A stretch of DNA of 45,722 nt from an uncultured Bacteroidales bacterium (GTDB lineage Bacteria > Bacteroidota > Bacteroidia > Bacteroidales > Muribaculaceae), in the NCBI GenBank assembly GCA_900542185.1, contig UQMZ01000029.1, positions 1 through 45,722 of the forward strand, given 5' to 3'. Made by a program: the position numbers and the translations under genes. This document shows, piece after piece, positions 1 through 8,799 of the stretch. The notes under the pieces are model-generated. The model was not told where the DNA came from. It saw nothing but the letters and a program-made list of their open reading frames with translations, and did not search any database. Positions within the stretch are counted from its first letter, which is position 1. Every line of letters begins with the position of its first letter.

Positions 1-1
1 C

Positions 2-103
2 TTCACGAGCGTGGAGCGCGCGGAATCGGCCGTGCTCGGCGTATACGGCGCCGTGAAAAACTCAATGCAAAATTACAAATTCTTTTCTAAAACAATGCTA
101 TAA
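2..103 (+). pseudogene. SusD/RagB-like N-terminal fragment (partial, probably broken)
   Basis: The frame from base 2 reads 33 codons to a TAA at 101-103. Its first part, FTSVERAESAVLGVYGAVKN, resembles the N-terminal helix of SusD/RagB outer-membrane glycan-binding lipoproteins, where an aromatic-T-x-x-E-x-A-E-x-A-hydrophobic-x-G-x-Y pattern is usual. After about base 60 the sequence turns abruptly AT-rich and the frame stops within 14 codons, whereas a SusD protein runs about 500 residues. I infer a 5' remnant joined to unrelated DNA, or an artefact at a contig end. The identification rests on about 20 residues. Confidence 0.35.
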
Positions 104-338
104 AACATAAAATATTTCTTGCGTTTAACGTGAATTAACAGAATGTGCAGCGCAATACCATAGAATTAACAGAAATTTGCATTTGTGCCCCCGATTTAAT
201 CCCTGAAATTTATTTTTGTTATCGCTGAAAAGACATGAAGACTTTCCTCGTAAAGCACGATCCTGTTCAAATTATTATCGATTGGTGGCAAATAGTGGGT
301 TAAATTTATAAGGATGTTGAAAAAACTTTAGGATAAAT
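104..338. other. Intergenic, nothing recognised
   Basis: AT-rich stretch between the SusD-like fragment and the promoter at 339. I see no convincing gene, hairpin or repeat in it. Confidence 0.5.
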
Positions 339-369
339 TTTGACGGGGTAGGAATTTTTTATAACTTTG
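339..369 (+). promoter_or_regulatory. Bacteroidota-type promoter for the structured RNA
   Basis: TTTG at 339-342, a 19-base spacer, then TAACTTTG at 362-369. This is an exact match to the TTTG-N19-TAnnTTTG pattern used by the primary sigma factor of Bacteroidota. The expected transcription start is near 374. The next gene starts about 300 bases away, so the promoter appears to serve the RNA at 374-588. Confidence 0.7.
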
Positions 370-373
370 TCGC

Positions 374-588
374 GCAAGCCTATGGTTTGCAACGACATAT
401 TAGGACATTTCAGAAGCGTTATGCTTTCTTGTAGTTTGAGAACCTGAGAAATTCTAAAACAGATGCAAGGAATAGCGTAGTGACTCTCGCGCGTATATGC
501 GTGAGCGACTATCGTTACATCTGCATCTCAGGTTTTCTCAGGACCTTCAAACTACGACGTGGCATAGTTGGCTCACGTTTCTTTTTTA
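374..588 (+). ncRNA. ssrS: Candidate 6S-like (Bacteroidales-1-type) structured RNA
   Basis: No ORF is present. Bases 431-555 form one long imperfect stem-loop. GTAGTTTGA (431-439) pairs with TCAAACTAC (547-555). CCTGAGAAA pairs with TTTCTCAGG. After an asymmetric internal loop AGATGCA pairs with TGCATCT. The apex CTCGCGCGTA/TATGCGTGAG contains two G-U pairs, which points to selection on RNA. Outside it GTTATGC can pair with GCATAGT. A short hairpin ACGTG-N12-CACGT (557-578) followed by a T-rich run (578-587) would end the transcript, giving about 215 nt. A rod with a central bubble, own promoter and terminator is the 6S RNA plan; a Bacteroidales family of this kind is known. Another conserved structured RNA is possible. 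Confidence 0.55.
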
Positions 589-669
589 GGTCTAAGTATA
601 ACAATTTCAACATAAAAATTCTCTAAGGGCCGACAGAGTTAAGACGAATTAACCAAAATCAGTTATATC

Positions 670-3600
670 ATGAGCAAAAAGCTTCTGTATTTCTGTATGG
701 TTGCCTCGTTGATTGCCGGCAGTGAATATGTCAATGCCGGTGTATCAGGCATTGATACAGAACCGGTCTACACTTCCGACCCGATGGGTACAGGAAGAGT
801 GTCAAGAGATTATCGTCCGGGCGAAGTCATCGTAAAGCTACGTTCCGAAAGTTCGGCATCCTTAAGAAAGGTGAAAGGTGAGAACTGTGTCGTCGGTTCC
901 GATGCCCTCGACAAAGTATTCGCAAAATATGGCGTCAGTGAGTCGTCTGCGTTGATGCCGCTGAGCGGCGCGACAGTATCACACAAGAAAGCCCGCGCCT
1001 ATAACGGTCAGACTGTCGCTGATGACAATATGTCGAAGCTGTACTGCGTGAGCATCGCTTCCGACAATCCCATGCAGGTCCTCGAGATGGTAAACGACCT
1101 CAAGGCGCTTCCGGAAGTGGAGTATGCCGAGCCTAACTATGTGGTTCGCGCCACGGTGCTTCCATCCGAAACTTATAAGGCCGAGCCTCTTTACAGCCAG
1201 TTCTGGGGGCCGGCTGCTATCGGTCTCGAGCAATTATGGGACCAGCCCATAACTGGAGTAAAGAATCCTGTAATCGCCATACTTGATACCGGCGTCGACA
1301 TTGAGCATCCCGATCTGAAGGCCAATATCTGGACCAACACGGCAGAACTTAACGGTAGTGAAGGTGCCGATGACGACAACAACGGTTTTGCCGATGACAT
1401 ACACGGTTATGACTTCGTGAATCAGACAGGCCGAATGCGCGACAACAACGGACATGGCACGCACTGCGCCGGTATCGCCGCAGCCTGTGGCAATAACGGT
1501 ATCGGACTGGCCGGCGCCAATCCCGACGCACTGATCATGCCGGTGACAATTCTGCAAAGTGACGGCAACGGCGATATCGCCACCGTCATCAAGGGTATAG
1601 ACTATGCCATCGCCAACGGGGCCGAAATCATCTCCATGTCTTTCGGGGGGTATGCAGATTCGATGGCAGAGCGCGAGGCCCTTGCAAAGGCATATCAGAA
1701 AGCGGTGCTTGTGGCTGCGGCCGGTAACGACAACAAATGCATTTATAGGCATAAATGTCTTGTAAATGATCAGCTGGGCCTGCCGATGTTTCCGGCGGCA
1801 TATAATTTCGTACTTGGCGTACAGTCAACTTCGGATGCTGCCGGAACGCTTTCGAGCTTCTCAAATTATGATGAAGATGGCCCGGTCATGACCGAATACA
1901 GCGAAAAAGACCTCTTCAATTATGAACTAAAGGCTCCCGGAAGCGGAATCCTGAGTACTTTCCCCAATGGGCAGTACCGCAAGTTAAGCGGAACGTCAAT
2001 GGCCTGTCCTCTTGTCGCCGGTGCGATATCCAGGCTGATGCAATGCAAGGAATACACGAGCAAGGAGGAACTGTTCGGCGATCTGATCCATAGTTCCAAC
2101 GGTAACGTCAATTTCTCTGCCGCATACGGAATCAAGGATACCGACCGCAAGCCGACACTGTCGTTGGTGACATACCGTCTGGACGACGAGAAAATGGGTG
2201 ACGGAGACGGTAGAGCGGATGCAGGTGAGACGATACGCATATATCCTACGTTCCGCAACGACTGGGGAAATGCCAACAACATTACCTATACCGTCGAGCT
2301 TTCCGAGACAGAGGATCCGAATATCCTTGAATTCACAGACACGGACCCTGTGCATACCGTTTCAAATCTGTCAAGCTATGCCACGGCAGAATCGGAAGCC
2401 CCCTTTGTAATCAAGATCAGTCCCGACTGTGTGGACGGAAGAAGAATCTGTATGGTGCTGAAGGCGACCTGCGACAATATCTCCGCGCCATTAGAGCAGG
2501 AAATTATCCTTACAGTCGAGAATGGCGTCGAGTTGGGCGGTATCCTCAGGGAAGACATGACACTTACTCCCGACAAAAACTATATAGTGACATCAATGCT
2601 TGGTGTACCTGAAGGAAGAACGTTGACCATACTTCCCGGCACGACCCTGAAGTTCAAGGATGACACAGGTTTGAACGTAGCAGGAACGCTGATTGCTGAT
2701 GGTGAGCCCGGTAAGATGATTACATTTACCAAGACTGATTTAGGACAAGGAATAGTTAATACTATGAACATTGGAACAAATGTAGTATCATATTGTATAT
2801 TTAAAGATTTAAATTATAATGAAACTCCATATCATGTTGGAGTAGAAGGTTCATTAGAGAATTCAATCTTAGATCATTTTGAAAGTTCAAGTGTACTGCG
2901 CCATAGTTTCTGGACAAAATCTAATATTATAAATTGTAATACATACGGTGGATTCCAAGTTTTTAAAGAAGCTCACTTGAAGAGTTGCAATGTTTCTAAT
3001 AATATTTTAGATAAATGGAGTTTGAGAGCTAATTACTGTATAGATGGTAGTATAATGGATGATTGTAATAGTTTTAATAATTATTCACAGGCGGTGGATA
3101 AATATTATTCAATTGCATATTATTCGGAGGAGCCGCAAATATATACATCTGATTCCCCTAGTTATCTTGGTACATCACGGCAAGATATAGCAAGAGAGAA
3201 TGTGTTTGACATCCACACTCCAGGATTTTCATCATTCGGAGAATACGATTTAACCAATATGCTCACCAAGCCTGTTGCGGAGGCACACGGTATCGTATGG
3301 AAAGTGGTCGTAAACGGCTATGATGCACAGGATGAGTATGAGCAGATGCCTCCGTTGGGCGTCGGCGAACATGAGGTGAAGGTGTACTTCAACCGTCCGA
3401 TGAACAAGGCTGTCGAGCCTATGATCGCCATGGGCGTACGTCCTCCCTATACACAGACATCAATTGGCGCCGGTTCCTGGAACGAAGCCGGCGATATCTA
3501 CACCGCTAAACTTACAATTATGGGCCGCGACAACATAGATGGCGTCAACACCATCTATGTGTCGGGTGCCGAGGACAACGAGTTCTTCCCGATACCTGTG

Positions 3601-4737
3601 GAGAACCGTCGCTTCCGCGTTAACGTTCAGTCCGCAGGCTCCATGAGCAACGGCTTCGAGGCCACCGCCGGTCTCGGTAAGGTTGACCTGACATGGGAGA
3701 GCCCCGAGGAACATGTCAACGACCTGTTGGGCTACAACCTGTACCGTTACACTGTCGACGATACCCGTGCAATGAGCGATACCGTCCGCATCAATCCGGC
3801 TCTTCTCGACAAGGAGGAATTCACTGACTACGATGTAGTGCCGGGCACGACCTATTGCTATTATTACAAGGTGATGACAACGGCGCTGTCCGAGAATTCA
3901 CCCTCCAAGGTCGTGGCCGTTACTCCGCTCACGGCTGCCAAGGGTGACGCCAACGGTTCGATGGATGTTGACGTATCTGACATCGTAACCGAGGTGGCGT
4001 ATATGCTCGGTCAGAATCCGCAGCCGTTCATCTTTGACGCCGCCGATGTAAACGCCGATGCCGAAATCGATATCCTTGATGTCGTAGGCACTGTCAACAT
4101 CATTAATAATGTCGGTGCTCCGGATGCTTCGGCAGCCGCGACGGCAAGCTATTGGATCAAGGATGGAATCCTTTATGTCGAGTCTGCTAACGGTATCGCC
4201 GGCGTGCAGGTACATCTCAACGGCATCGAGGCCGACACGACAGTAACTCCGTTGGATGGCCTTAACGGTTTCGAGACCATGGGCGACATGGACGAGCAGG
4301 GCAATTATCTGTTCTTAGGCTTCTCGCTCAGCGGCAAGAGTATTTCCGCAGGCAGTCATGCGCTTCTGCGTGTCGGCAACGCCTCGATCGACCAGCTGGT
4401 ACTGTCCGACAGCTATGGCAAGAAAATCATGGTGGCCGACGCCACCAACTTCAGCGGCGTCGGAGCATTGGAATGCATGCAGATGGGCAAGGTATGGCCG
4501 GTACCGTTCGTTGACGTCGTGAATGTTCCGGTGATGATAGGCAAGGAAGGAATGCACAGGGTAGAGCTTGAACTTACCTCGCTTTCGGGTGCAGGTGTAC
4601 TTTCCGCCGAGGCTTATCTTGGTTATGGCGAGAATATGATGCAGCTGAATGCCGGATCGGTAGGCAATGGCTTCTATCTGCTGAGCATGAAGGTCGATGG
4701 TCGACTGATGCAGACCGTGAAAGTCATCAAGAAGTGA
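670..4737 (+). CDS. T9SS-exported subtilisin-like (S8) protease with dockerin
   Basis: Secreted serine protease of 1,355 aa. Residues 1-23 look like a signal peptide, and an inhibitor-like propeptide precedes the catalytic domain. The triad is visible as Asp206 (ILDTGVD), His262 (GHGTHCAG) and Ser443 (GTSMACP), with oxyanion Asn353. Residues about 690-865 have asparagine- and isoleucine-rich composition suggesting a parallel beta-helix. A fibronectin-III-like module follows (EATAGLGKVDLTWESPEE). Two calcium-loop repeats near 1093-1147, with D at positions 1, 9 and 12 and N at 3, form a type-I dockerin. The last 80 residues resemble a type-A T9SS sorting domain, ending in VKVIKK. The next gene begins 5 bases later and encodes cohesin-like modules, so the two probably form one complex. 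Bases 2740-3260 are much more AT-rich than the rest of the gene. Confidence 0.88.
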   Translation: MSKKLLYFCMVASLIAGSEYVNAGVSGIDTEPVYTSDPMGTGRVSRDYRPGEVIVKLRSESSASLRKVKGENCVVGSDALDKVFAKYGVSESSALMPLSGATVSHKKARAYNGQTVADDNMSKLYCVSIASDNPMQVLEMVNDLKALPEVEYAEPNYVVRATVLPSETYKAEPLYSQFWGPAAIGLEQLWDQPITGVKNPVIAILDTGVDIEHPDLKANIWTNTAELNGSEGADDDNNGFADDIHGYDFVNQTGRMRDNNGHGTHCAGIAAACGNNGIGLAGANPDALIMPVTILQSDGNGDIATVIKGIDYAIANGAEIISMSFGGYADSMAEREALAKAYQKAVLVAAAGNDNKCIYRHKCLVNDQLGLPMFPAAYNFVLGVQSTSDAAGTLSSFSNYDEDGPVMTEYSEKDLFNYELKAPGSGILSTFPNGQYRKLSGTSMACPLVAGAISRLMQCKEYTSKEELFGDLIHSSNGNVNFSAAYGIKDTDRKPTLSLVTYRLDDEKMGDGDGRADAGETIRIYPTFRNDWGNANNITYTVELSETEDPNILEFTDTDPVHTVSNLSSYATAESEAPFVIKISPDCVDGRRICMVLKATCDNISAPLEQEIILTVENGVELGGILREDMTLTPDKNYIVTSMLGVPEGRTLTILPGTTLKFKDDTGLNVAGTLIADGEPGKMITFTKTDLGQGIVNTMNIGTNVVSYCIFKDLNYNETPYHVGVEGSLENSILDHFESSSVLRHSFWTKSNIINCNTYGGFQVFKEAHLKSCNVSNNILDKWSLRANYCIDGSIMDDCNSFNNYSQAVDKYYSIAYYSEEPQIYTSDSPSYLGTSRQDIARENVFDIHTPGFSSFGEYDLTNMLTKPVAEAHGIVWKVVVNGYDAQDEYEQMPPLGVGEHEVKVYFNRPMNKAVEPMIAMGVRPPYTQTSIGAGSWNEAGDIYTAKLTIMGRDNIDGVNTIYVSGAEDNEFFPIPVENRRFRVNVQSAGSMSNGFEATAGLGKVDLTWESPEEHVNDLLGYNLYRYTVDDTRAMSDTVRINPALLDKEEFTDYDVVPGTTYCYYYKVMTTALSENSPSKVVAVTPLTAAKGDANGSMDVDVSDIVTEVAYMLGQNPQPFIFDAADVNADAEIDILDVVGTVNIINNVGAPDASAAATASYWIKDGILYVESANGIAGVQVHLNGIEADTTVTPLDGLNGFETMGDMDEQGNYLFLGFSLSGKSISAGSHALLRVGNASIDQLVLSDSYGKKIMVADATNFSGVGALECMQMGKVWPVPFVDVVNVPVMIGKEGMHRVELELTSLSGAGVLSAEAYLGYGENMMQLNAGSVGNGFYLLSMKVDGRLMQTVKVIKK

Positions 4738-4742
4738 TCGCG

Positions 4743-6842
4743 ATGACCAGGCTATTGATAACATTATTGTCGGTATGGAGTTGCATCGGGCTGCTCCATG
4801 CCGGCAATACCCTCACACTCGGGGACGGCTCGGCCGTTCCCGGTGGAGAGATGACTATTCCCGTATCACTGACAAATGATACAGGAATTGTAGCTGGCGA
4901 AATCGATATTGACCTTCCGGAGGCCTTGTCATACGTGGACGGTTCCTGTATGGCATCTGGCACGCGCCTTTCTTCGCATTCGCTGAGTGCCGCGCAGAAC
5001 GGACGCAAACTGGTGATACTTGTTTATAATTCCTCGTTGACCGAGATTCCTTCGGGAAACGGCGAGATCCTTTCTTTCAAGCTGAAAGCGGGCAAAGAAC
5101 CGGGCGGTTATTCGCTGACACCTCGCGTCAAGCTGAGTGATGCCAACGGATCATCAGTTACGGTAACTGCGGACAATTTCACCGCCTCGGTAGTGGCCCC
5201 GAAGTTGGGAACGCCTGTTACAGAGATTGATTTCGGACGTGTTCCGATTCGCAGCAGCTATACCCGTCAGATTGAGTTGCGCAATAAAGGCAATGCGACA
5301 CTGCATGTAAACAGATTTAATTCCACCTCCGATGTAATGACGATAACCCCGGCTTCGGTAGACATCCCGGCAGGTGAGTCGAAATACGTTACACTGACGT
5401 ATGCTCCGGTAGATCGCGCGGCGGCAGTGTCGGAAAAGATAACAGTCGTGTCCGATGCCATAAACGGCAACGCCACTGTGTCGGTGAAGGCCGAGCCTTA
5501 TTCCGTAAATGAGTTGCATCTACATGGAGTCTCGGCTGTTTCGGGCGACGAGGTCGAGGTAAAGATGACCATGAACAACATGGAACCTATCACGGCCGCA
5601 GATTTCTCGATAACGCTACCCGAAGGATTTACGTACGTGGCCGGAAGTGCCACGCCTGCGACCCGAGCCGCAGGACATACTGTAAATGCAAGTGTGGCTG
5701 ATGGGAAGCTTCGTGTATTGATGTTCCATCCTGCTAATGCCGTGGTAGATGACAATGACGGAGATCTGCTGTCATTTAAACTGAAGGCGGATGCCCGTGG
5801 CGGCTATCACTATCTGAATCCGGAAAATGTCAAGCTTGCAAATGTGTCAGGCGAGAATATGACATCCGCGACATCGGGCGCTTATGTGGTGCTTGCCGCG
5901 CCGCATATAAGCTGTGAGTCGACATTCGATATGGGCGAGCAACCTGTGGGAGAATATGCTGAAAGCACATTCCCGGTGAGCAACAACGGTGACGCGCCGT
6001 TGGTAATCGACAGGGTGGTATTCCTGAGCGATGGTTTCTCAATCGCCCAGGAACTGCCGCTGACTATCCCGGCATACAGTTCATCGGAATTGACGGTAAG
6101 GCATGTGGCAGCCGGACAGGGATCCTATTCAGGAATCATGAACATTTACTCCAACGATGCCGATAATCCGATGACTGCCGTAAACGTGAACGGTCGGATA
6201 TATGAGCCGAATACTCTGACTGTGACCGGCACTGCAGACAGCGATAAATCGGGCTTTACCGTGAGCGTTGGTATGGAGAATACCAGCGAAATCGTAGCGG
6301 TGCAGATGGATATAGAATGGATATCTGGAATGACTGCCACGCAGCAGGATCTTGTTCTGTCTTCGCGTGCATCCGGTCACACTGCAAGCGTAGCCCGAAT
6401 CAGTGACGGAATTTATCGAGTGGTTATTTTCTCTCTGAGCAATACTCCTATTTCCGGTAATGACGGAGAATTATTCTCGCTTAGATATGCCGGTACGGAT
6501 TATGAGGAGACGACCATAAAGGTGACCAATATCCGATTGAGCAACAAGGCCGGAGTGAACTGTAAGTCGCCGGATGTAACGTTCGTATCATACGATGTTC
6601 CGCGTAATGAACCAACTTCCGTTGGTAACATCAACTCCGATGACTTTACAGTATCTGTATCCGACTGTCGGATATCTGTCTCAGGTATTTCCTCTGACAC
6701 GCCGGTCTGTCTCTATTCCCTTGAGGGGCGTCGGATAGATTGTATGACATCGTGTAATGGCACTGCGGTTCTGTCAGCTCCATATTCAGGCATCTACATC
6801 CTGACGGTAGGCAACCGTGCAGTTAAGATGAATGTGCGTTGA
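4743..6842 (+). CDS. T9SS-exported protein with three cohesin-like modules (possible scaffoldin)
   Basis: About 699 aa. I place the start at ATG 4743, five bases after the protease stop, because it gives a clean signal peptide (MTRLLITLLSVW...); an in-frame GTG lies at 4734. The mature part alternates two module types. Three cohesin-like beta-sandwiches share a GD.......G....PVSL opening and a G(E/D)(I/L)LSFKLKA strand (about residues 20-150, 255-385, 490-615). Two ASPM/Hydin-type Ig modules sit between them (FGRVPIRSSYTRQIELRNKG and FDMGEQPVGEYAESTFPVSN). The C-terminal 75 residues resemble a T9SS sorting domain (LEGRRID, GIYILTVG). Placed directly after a dockerin protease, it could anchor or cluster that enzyme. 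Cohesin assignment is from pattern only. Confidence 0.72.
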   Translation: MTRLLITLLSVWSCIGLLHAGNTLTLGDGSAVPGGEMTIPVSLTNDTGIVAGEIDIDLPEALSYVDGSCMASGTRLSSHSLSAAQNGRKLVILVYNSSLTEIPSGNGEILSFKLKAGKEPGGYSLTPRVKLSDANGSSVTVTADNFTASVVAPKLGTPVTEIDFGRVPIRSSYTRQIELRNKGNATLHVNRFNSTSDVMTITPASVDIPAGESKYVTLTYAPVDRAAAVSEKITVVSDAINGNATVSVKAEPYSVNELHLHGVSAVSGDEVEVKMTMNNMEPITAADFSITLPEGFTYVAGSATPATRAAGHTVNASVADGKLRVLMFHPANAVVDDNDGDLLSFKLKADARGGYHYLNPENVKLANVSGENMTSATSGAYVVLAAPHISCESTFDMGEQPVGEYAESTFPVSNNGDAPLVIDRVVFLSDGFSIAQELPLTIPAYSSSELTVRHVAAGQGSYSGIMNIYSNDADNPMTAVNVNGRIYEPNTLTVTGTADSDKSGFTVSVGMENTSEIVAVQMDIEWISGMTATQQDLVLSSRASGHTASVARISDGIYRVVIFSLSNTPISGNDGELFSLRYAGTDYEETTIKVTNIRLSNKAGVNCKSPDVTFVSYDVPRNEPTSVGNINSDDFTVSVSDCRISVSGISSDTPVCLYSLEGRRIDCMTSCNGTAVLSAPYSGIYILTVGNRAVKMNVR

Positions 6843-6909
6843 TGAGTCTCCCTAGTTGAAAAGATTTAAAAGTAGTAGAAGTCTGGCAAATTTTTTTAAT
6901 AATAATGAT

Positions 6910-6944
6910 GAAGCGGGCTGTCCATCCGGGCAACCCGCTTCTTT
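6910..6944 (+). terminator. Terminator after the protease/cohesin unit
   Basis: GAAGCGGG (6910-6917) pairs with CCCGCTTC (6934-6941), with extra G-C and G-U pairing inside the loop and a short T-run after it. It lies about 70 bases past the cohesin gene stop. Confidence 0.7.
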
Positions 6945-7027
6945 ACCTTGATAATTTCAGAATACTGATGCACAGCATTATATTATTATTTGACTTCTGG
7001 ATTGGAATTGAATTGAAAATCAAATTG

Positions 7028-7061
7028 ATTGTCATATTATCAGATTTTTTGTTTAAATTTG
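7028..7061 (+). promoter_or_regulatory. Possible promoter of the AAA/PD-(D/E)XK gene
   Basis: TAAATTTG at 7054-7061 fits the -7 box. The best -33 candidate is ATTG at 7028-7031 with a 22-base spacer, longer than usual, so the call is weak. It lies about 55 bases before the start codon at 7115. Confidence 0.35.
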
Positions 7062-7114
7062 TAGGTTAGATTAATTCAATGGAGTTAAGTGTAAATTAAT
7101 CATACTACTTCGAT

Positions 7115-8713
7115 ATGACGACAAGGACTAAATACCCGATAGGAATTCAGAGTTTTTCGGAGATTATCTCCGGGAATTACCTTTATGTCGACAAGACTGA
7201 ATACATATATAATCTTGTCAGCAAGGGTAAGTATTATTTCCTGAGCCGTCCGCGCAGGTTCGGCAAGAGTCTGCTGCTTTCCACGATGGAGGCTTTCTTC
7301 CTTGGCAAACGCGAGCTGTTCAAAGGGCTTGCCATCGACAGTCACGACGACATCACATGGGAAAAATACCCCGTCCTGCATCTTGACCTCAACGCCAAGG
7401 ATTATACCAGGGATGACGATTCTCTTTATGTTCAGATAGACAGTTACCTGCGACAATGGGAGTCAAGATATGGGGTCGTTCCCAATGTTCCGGATCTTGA
7501 TGTAAGGTTCGCCCGTATATTTGAGACCATCTATAATACCACAGGCAAACAGGTCGTGGTACTTATAGACGAGTATGACAAGCCGTTGCTGCAGAACATC
7601 AGCAAGAGCCGTCAGAAACGTCAGAACAGGTTCCGCGAGACACTAAAAGGGTTTTATGGTGTGCTCAAGACTTGCGACCCCTACATCCGGTTTGCTTTCT
7701 TGACGGGCGTGACAAAATTCGGTAAGGTCAGTGTGTTCTCAGACCTCAACAATCTCCGCGACCTTACTCTGGAGCCTGACTACAACGCCATCTGCGGTAT
7801 TACAGAGACGGAACTCCTGACCTATATGCGTGATGGCATCGAGCTTCTCGCCGAGACGCAGCGTATGAGTTTCGAGGATACATGTGCACGCTTGAAAAGC
7901 AGCTATGACGGTTATCGTTTCTCGGAGGACGAGGCCGAGGGCATATACAATCCTTTCAGTATTCTTAATGTGATGGAATCGCGCCGATTTGCCGACTACT
8001 GGTTCTTTACGGCCACTCCGACCATGCTCGTGGAACTACTTCGCGACCGACACATTGACTTATCGCATCTCGATGGTGCCACTCGCACCGAAAACGAACT
8101 GATGGGTCTTGATCCCGAATTCAGCGACCCGATACCATTGCTGTTCCAGAGTGGTTACCTTACCATCAAGGGCACGCGCAAGATGGGCGGACGCACTCTT
8201 TACTGCCTCGGATTCCCCAATTCCGAGGTGCAGAACGGTATGATGGAAGCTCTGTTTCCGTTCTATGTCAATCGTAGAACTGGTTCGGAGGGAGTTATGC
8301 TGATATCTAAATGTATCGCTTTTCTTGAGAATGGCGATGTCGATGGTTTCATGGATATACTGACATCCTTGCTTGCGGGAGTCCCGTACAGCGAGAGCAG
8401 GGATGACAATAAGGTGTACGAGGGTCGGTTCCGCGATGTGATGTATATTGTATGCAAGCTGATGGGCATGAGCGTGCAATGCGAACTGCACACCGGACTC
8501 GGCCGTATCGACATGACGGTGGAGACCGACAGCTACATCTATGTCATGGAGTTCAAGGTTGACAAGTCGCCTGAGACCGCGTTAGCCCAGATAGAAGAAA
8601 AGCATTACGCCGACCGGTATCTTGCCGATCCCCGCACTGTGGTCAAGGTAGGAGTGGAATTCTCATCCGCGGAGCGCAACATCACCTCCTGGGCCATTGC
8701 CGCAGAATATTAG
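7115..8713 (+). CDS. AAA-ATPase-like protein with C-terminal PD-(D/E)XK domain
   Basis: 532 aa. The N-terminal half is an AAA-ATPase-like domain of the DUF1703-related family: opening YPIGIQSFSEIISGNYLYVD, Walker A-like SRPRRFGKSLLLST near residue 45, Walker B VVVLIDEYDKPL near 150, and sensor-like FLTGVTKFGKVSVFSDLNN. The C-terminal domain carries a PD-(D/E)XK-like core, GRIDMTVETD...VMEFKVDK near residue 465. These proteins are multicopy in Bacteroidales. Their physiological role is not established, and nuclease activity is only predicted. A clear paralogue with the same motifs and length is at 33113-34672. The gene is monocistronic between two terminators. Confidence 0.85.
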   Translation: MTTRTKYPIGIQSFSEIISGNYLYVDKTEYIYNLVSKGKYYFLSRPRRFGKSLLLSTMEAFFLGKRELFKGLAIDSHDDITWEKYPVLHLDLNAKDYTRDDDSLYVQIDSYLRQWESRYGVVPNVPDLDVRFARIFETIYNTTGKQVVVLIDEYDKPLLQNISKSRQKRQNRFRETLKGFYGVLKTCDPYIRFAFLTGVTKFGKVSVFSDLNNLRDLTLEPDYNAICGITETELLTYMRDGIELLAETQRMSFEDTCARLKSSYDGYRFSEDEAEGIYNPFSILNVMESRRFADYWFFTATPTMLVELLRDRHIDLSHLDGATRTENELMGLDPEFSDPIPLLFQSGYLTIKGTRKMGGRTLYCLGFPNSEVQNGMMEALFPFYVNRRTGSEGVMLISKCIAFLENGDVDGFMDILTSLLAGVPYSESRDDNKVYEGRFRDVMYIVCKLMGMSVQCELHTGLGRIDMTVETDSYIYVMEFKVDKSPETALAQIEEKHYADRYLADPRTVVKVGVEFSSAERNITSWAIAAEY

Positions 8714-8733
8714 TATAAGAGGTCAGATAATAA

Positions 8734-8785
8734 TCGAATAATAGCCAAAAGTGGGTAGAAAATACCACTTTCGGCTATTGTTCGA
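8734..8785. terminator. Bidirectional terminator between convergent genes
   Basis: A long hairpin. TCGAATAATAGCC and AAAGTGG plus GGTA pair with the mirrored TACC, CCACTTT, GGCTATT and TTCGA, leaving a short loop. It sits between the convergent genes ending at 8713 and 8800, so it can serve both. Confidence 0.75.
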
Positions 8786-8799
8786 TTGGGGTTGTGATT

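Noticed and set aside
4734..4742. GTG start nine bases upstream for the cohesin-like gene
   Set aside because: The ATG at 4743 gives a cleaner signal peptide and no overlap with the protease stop.
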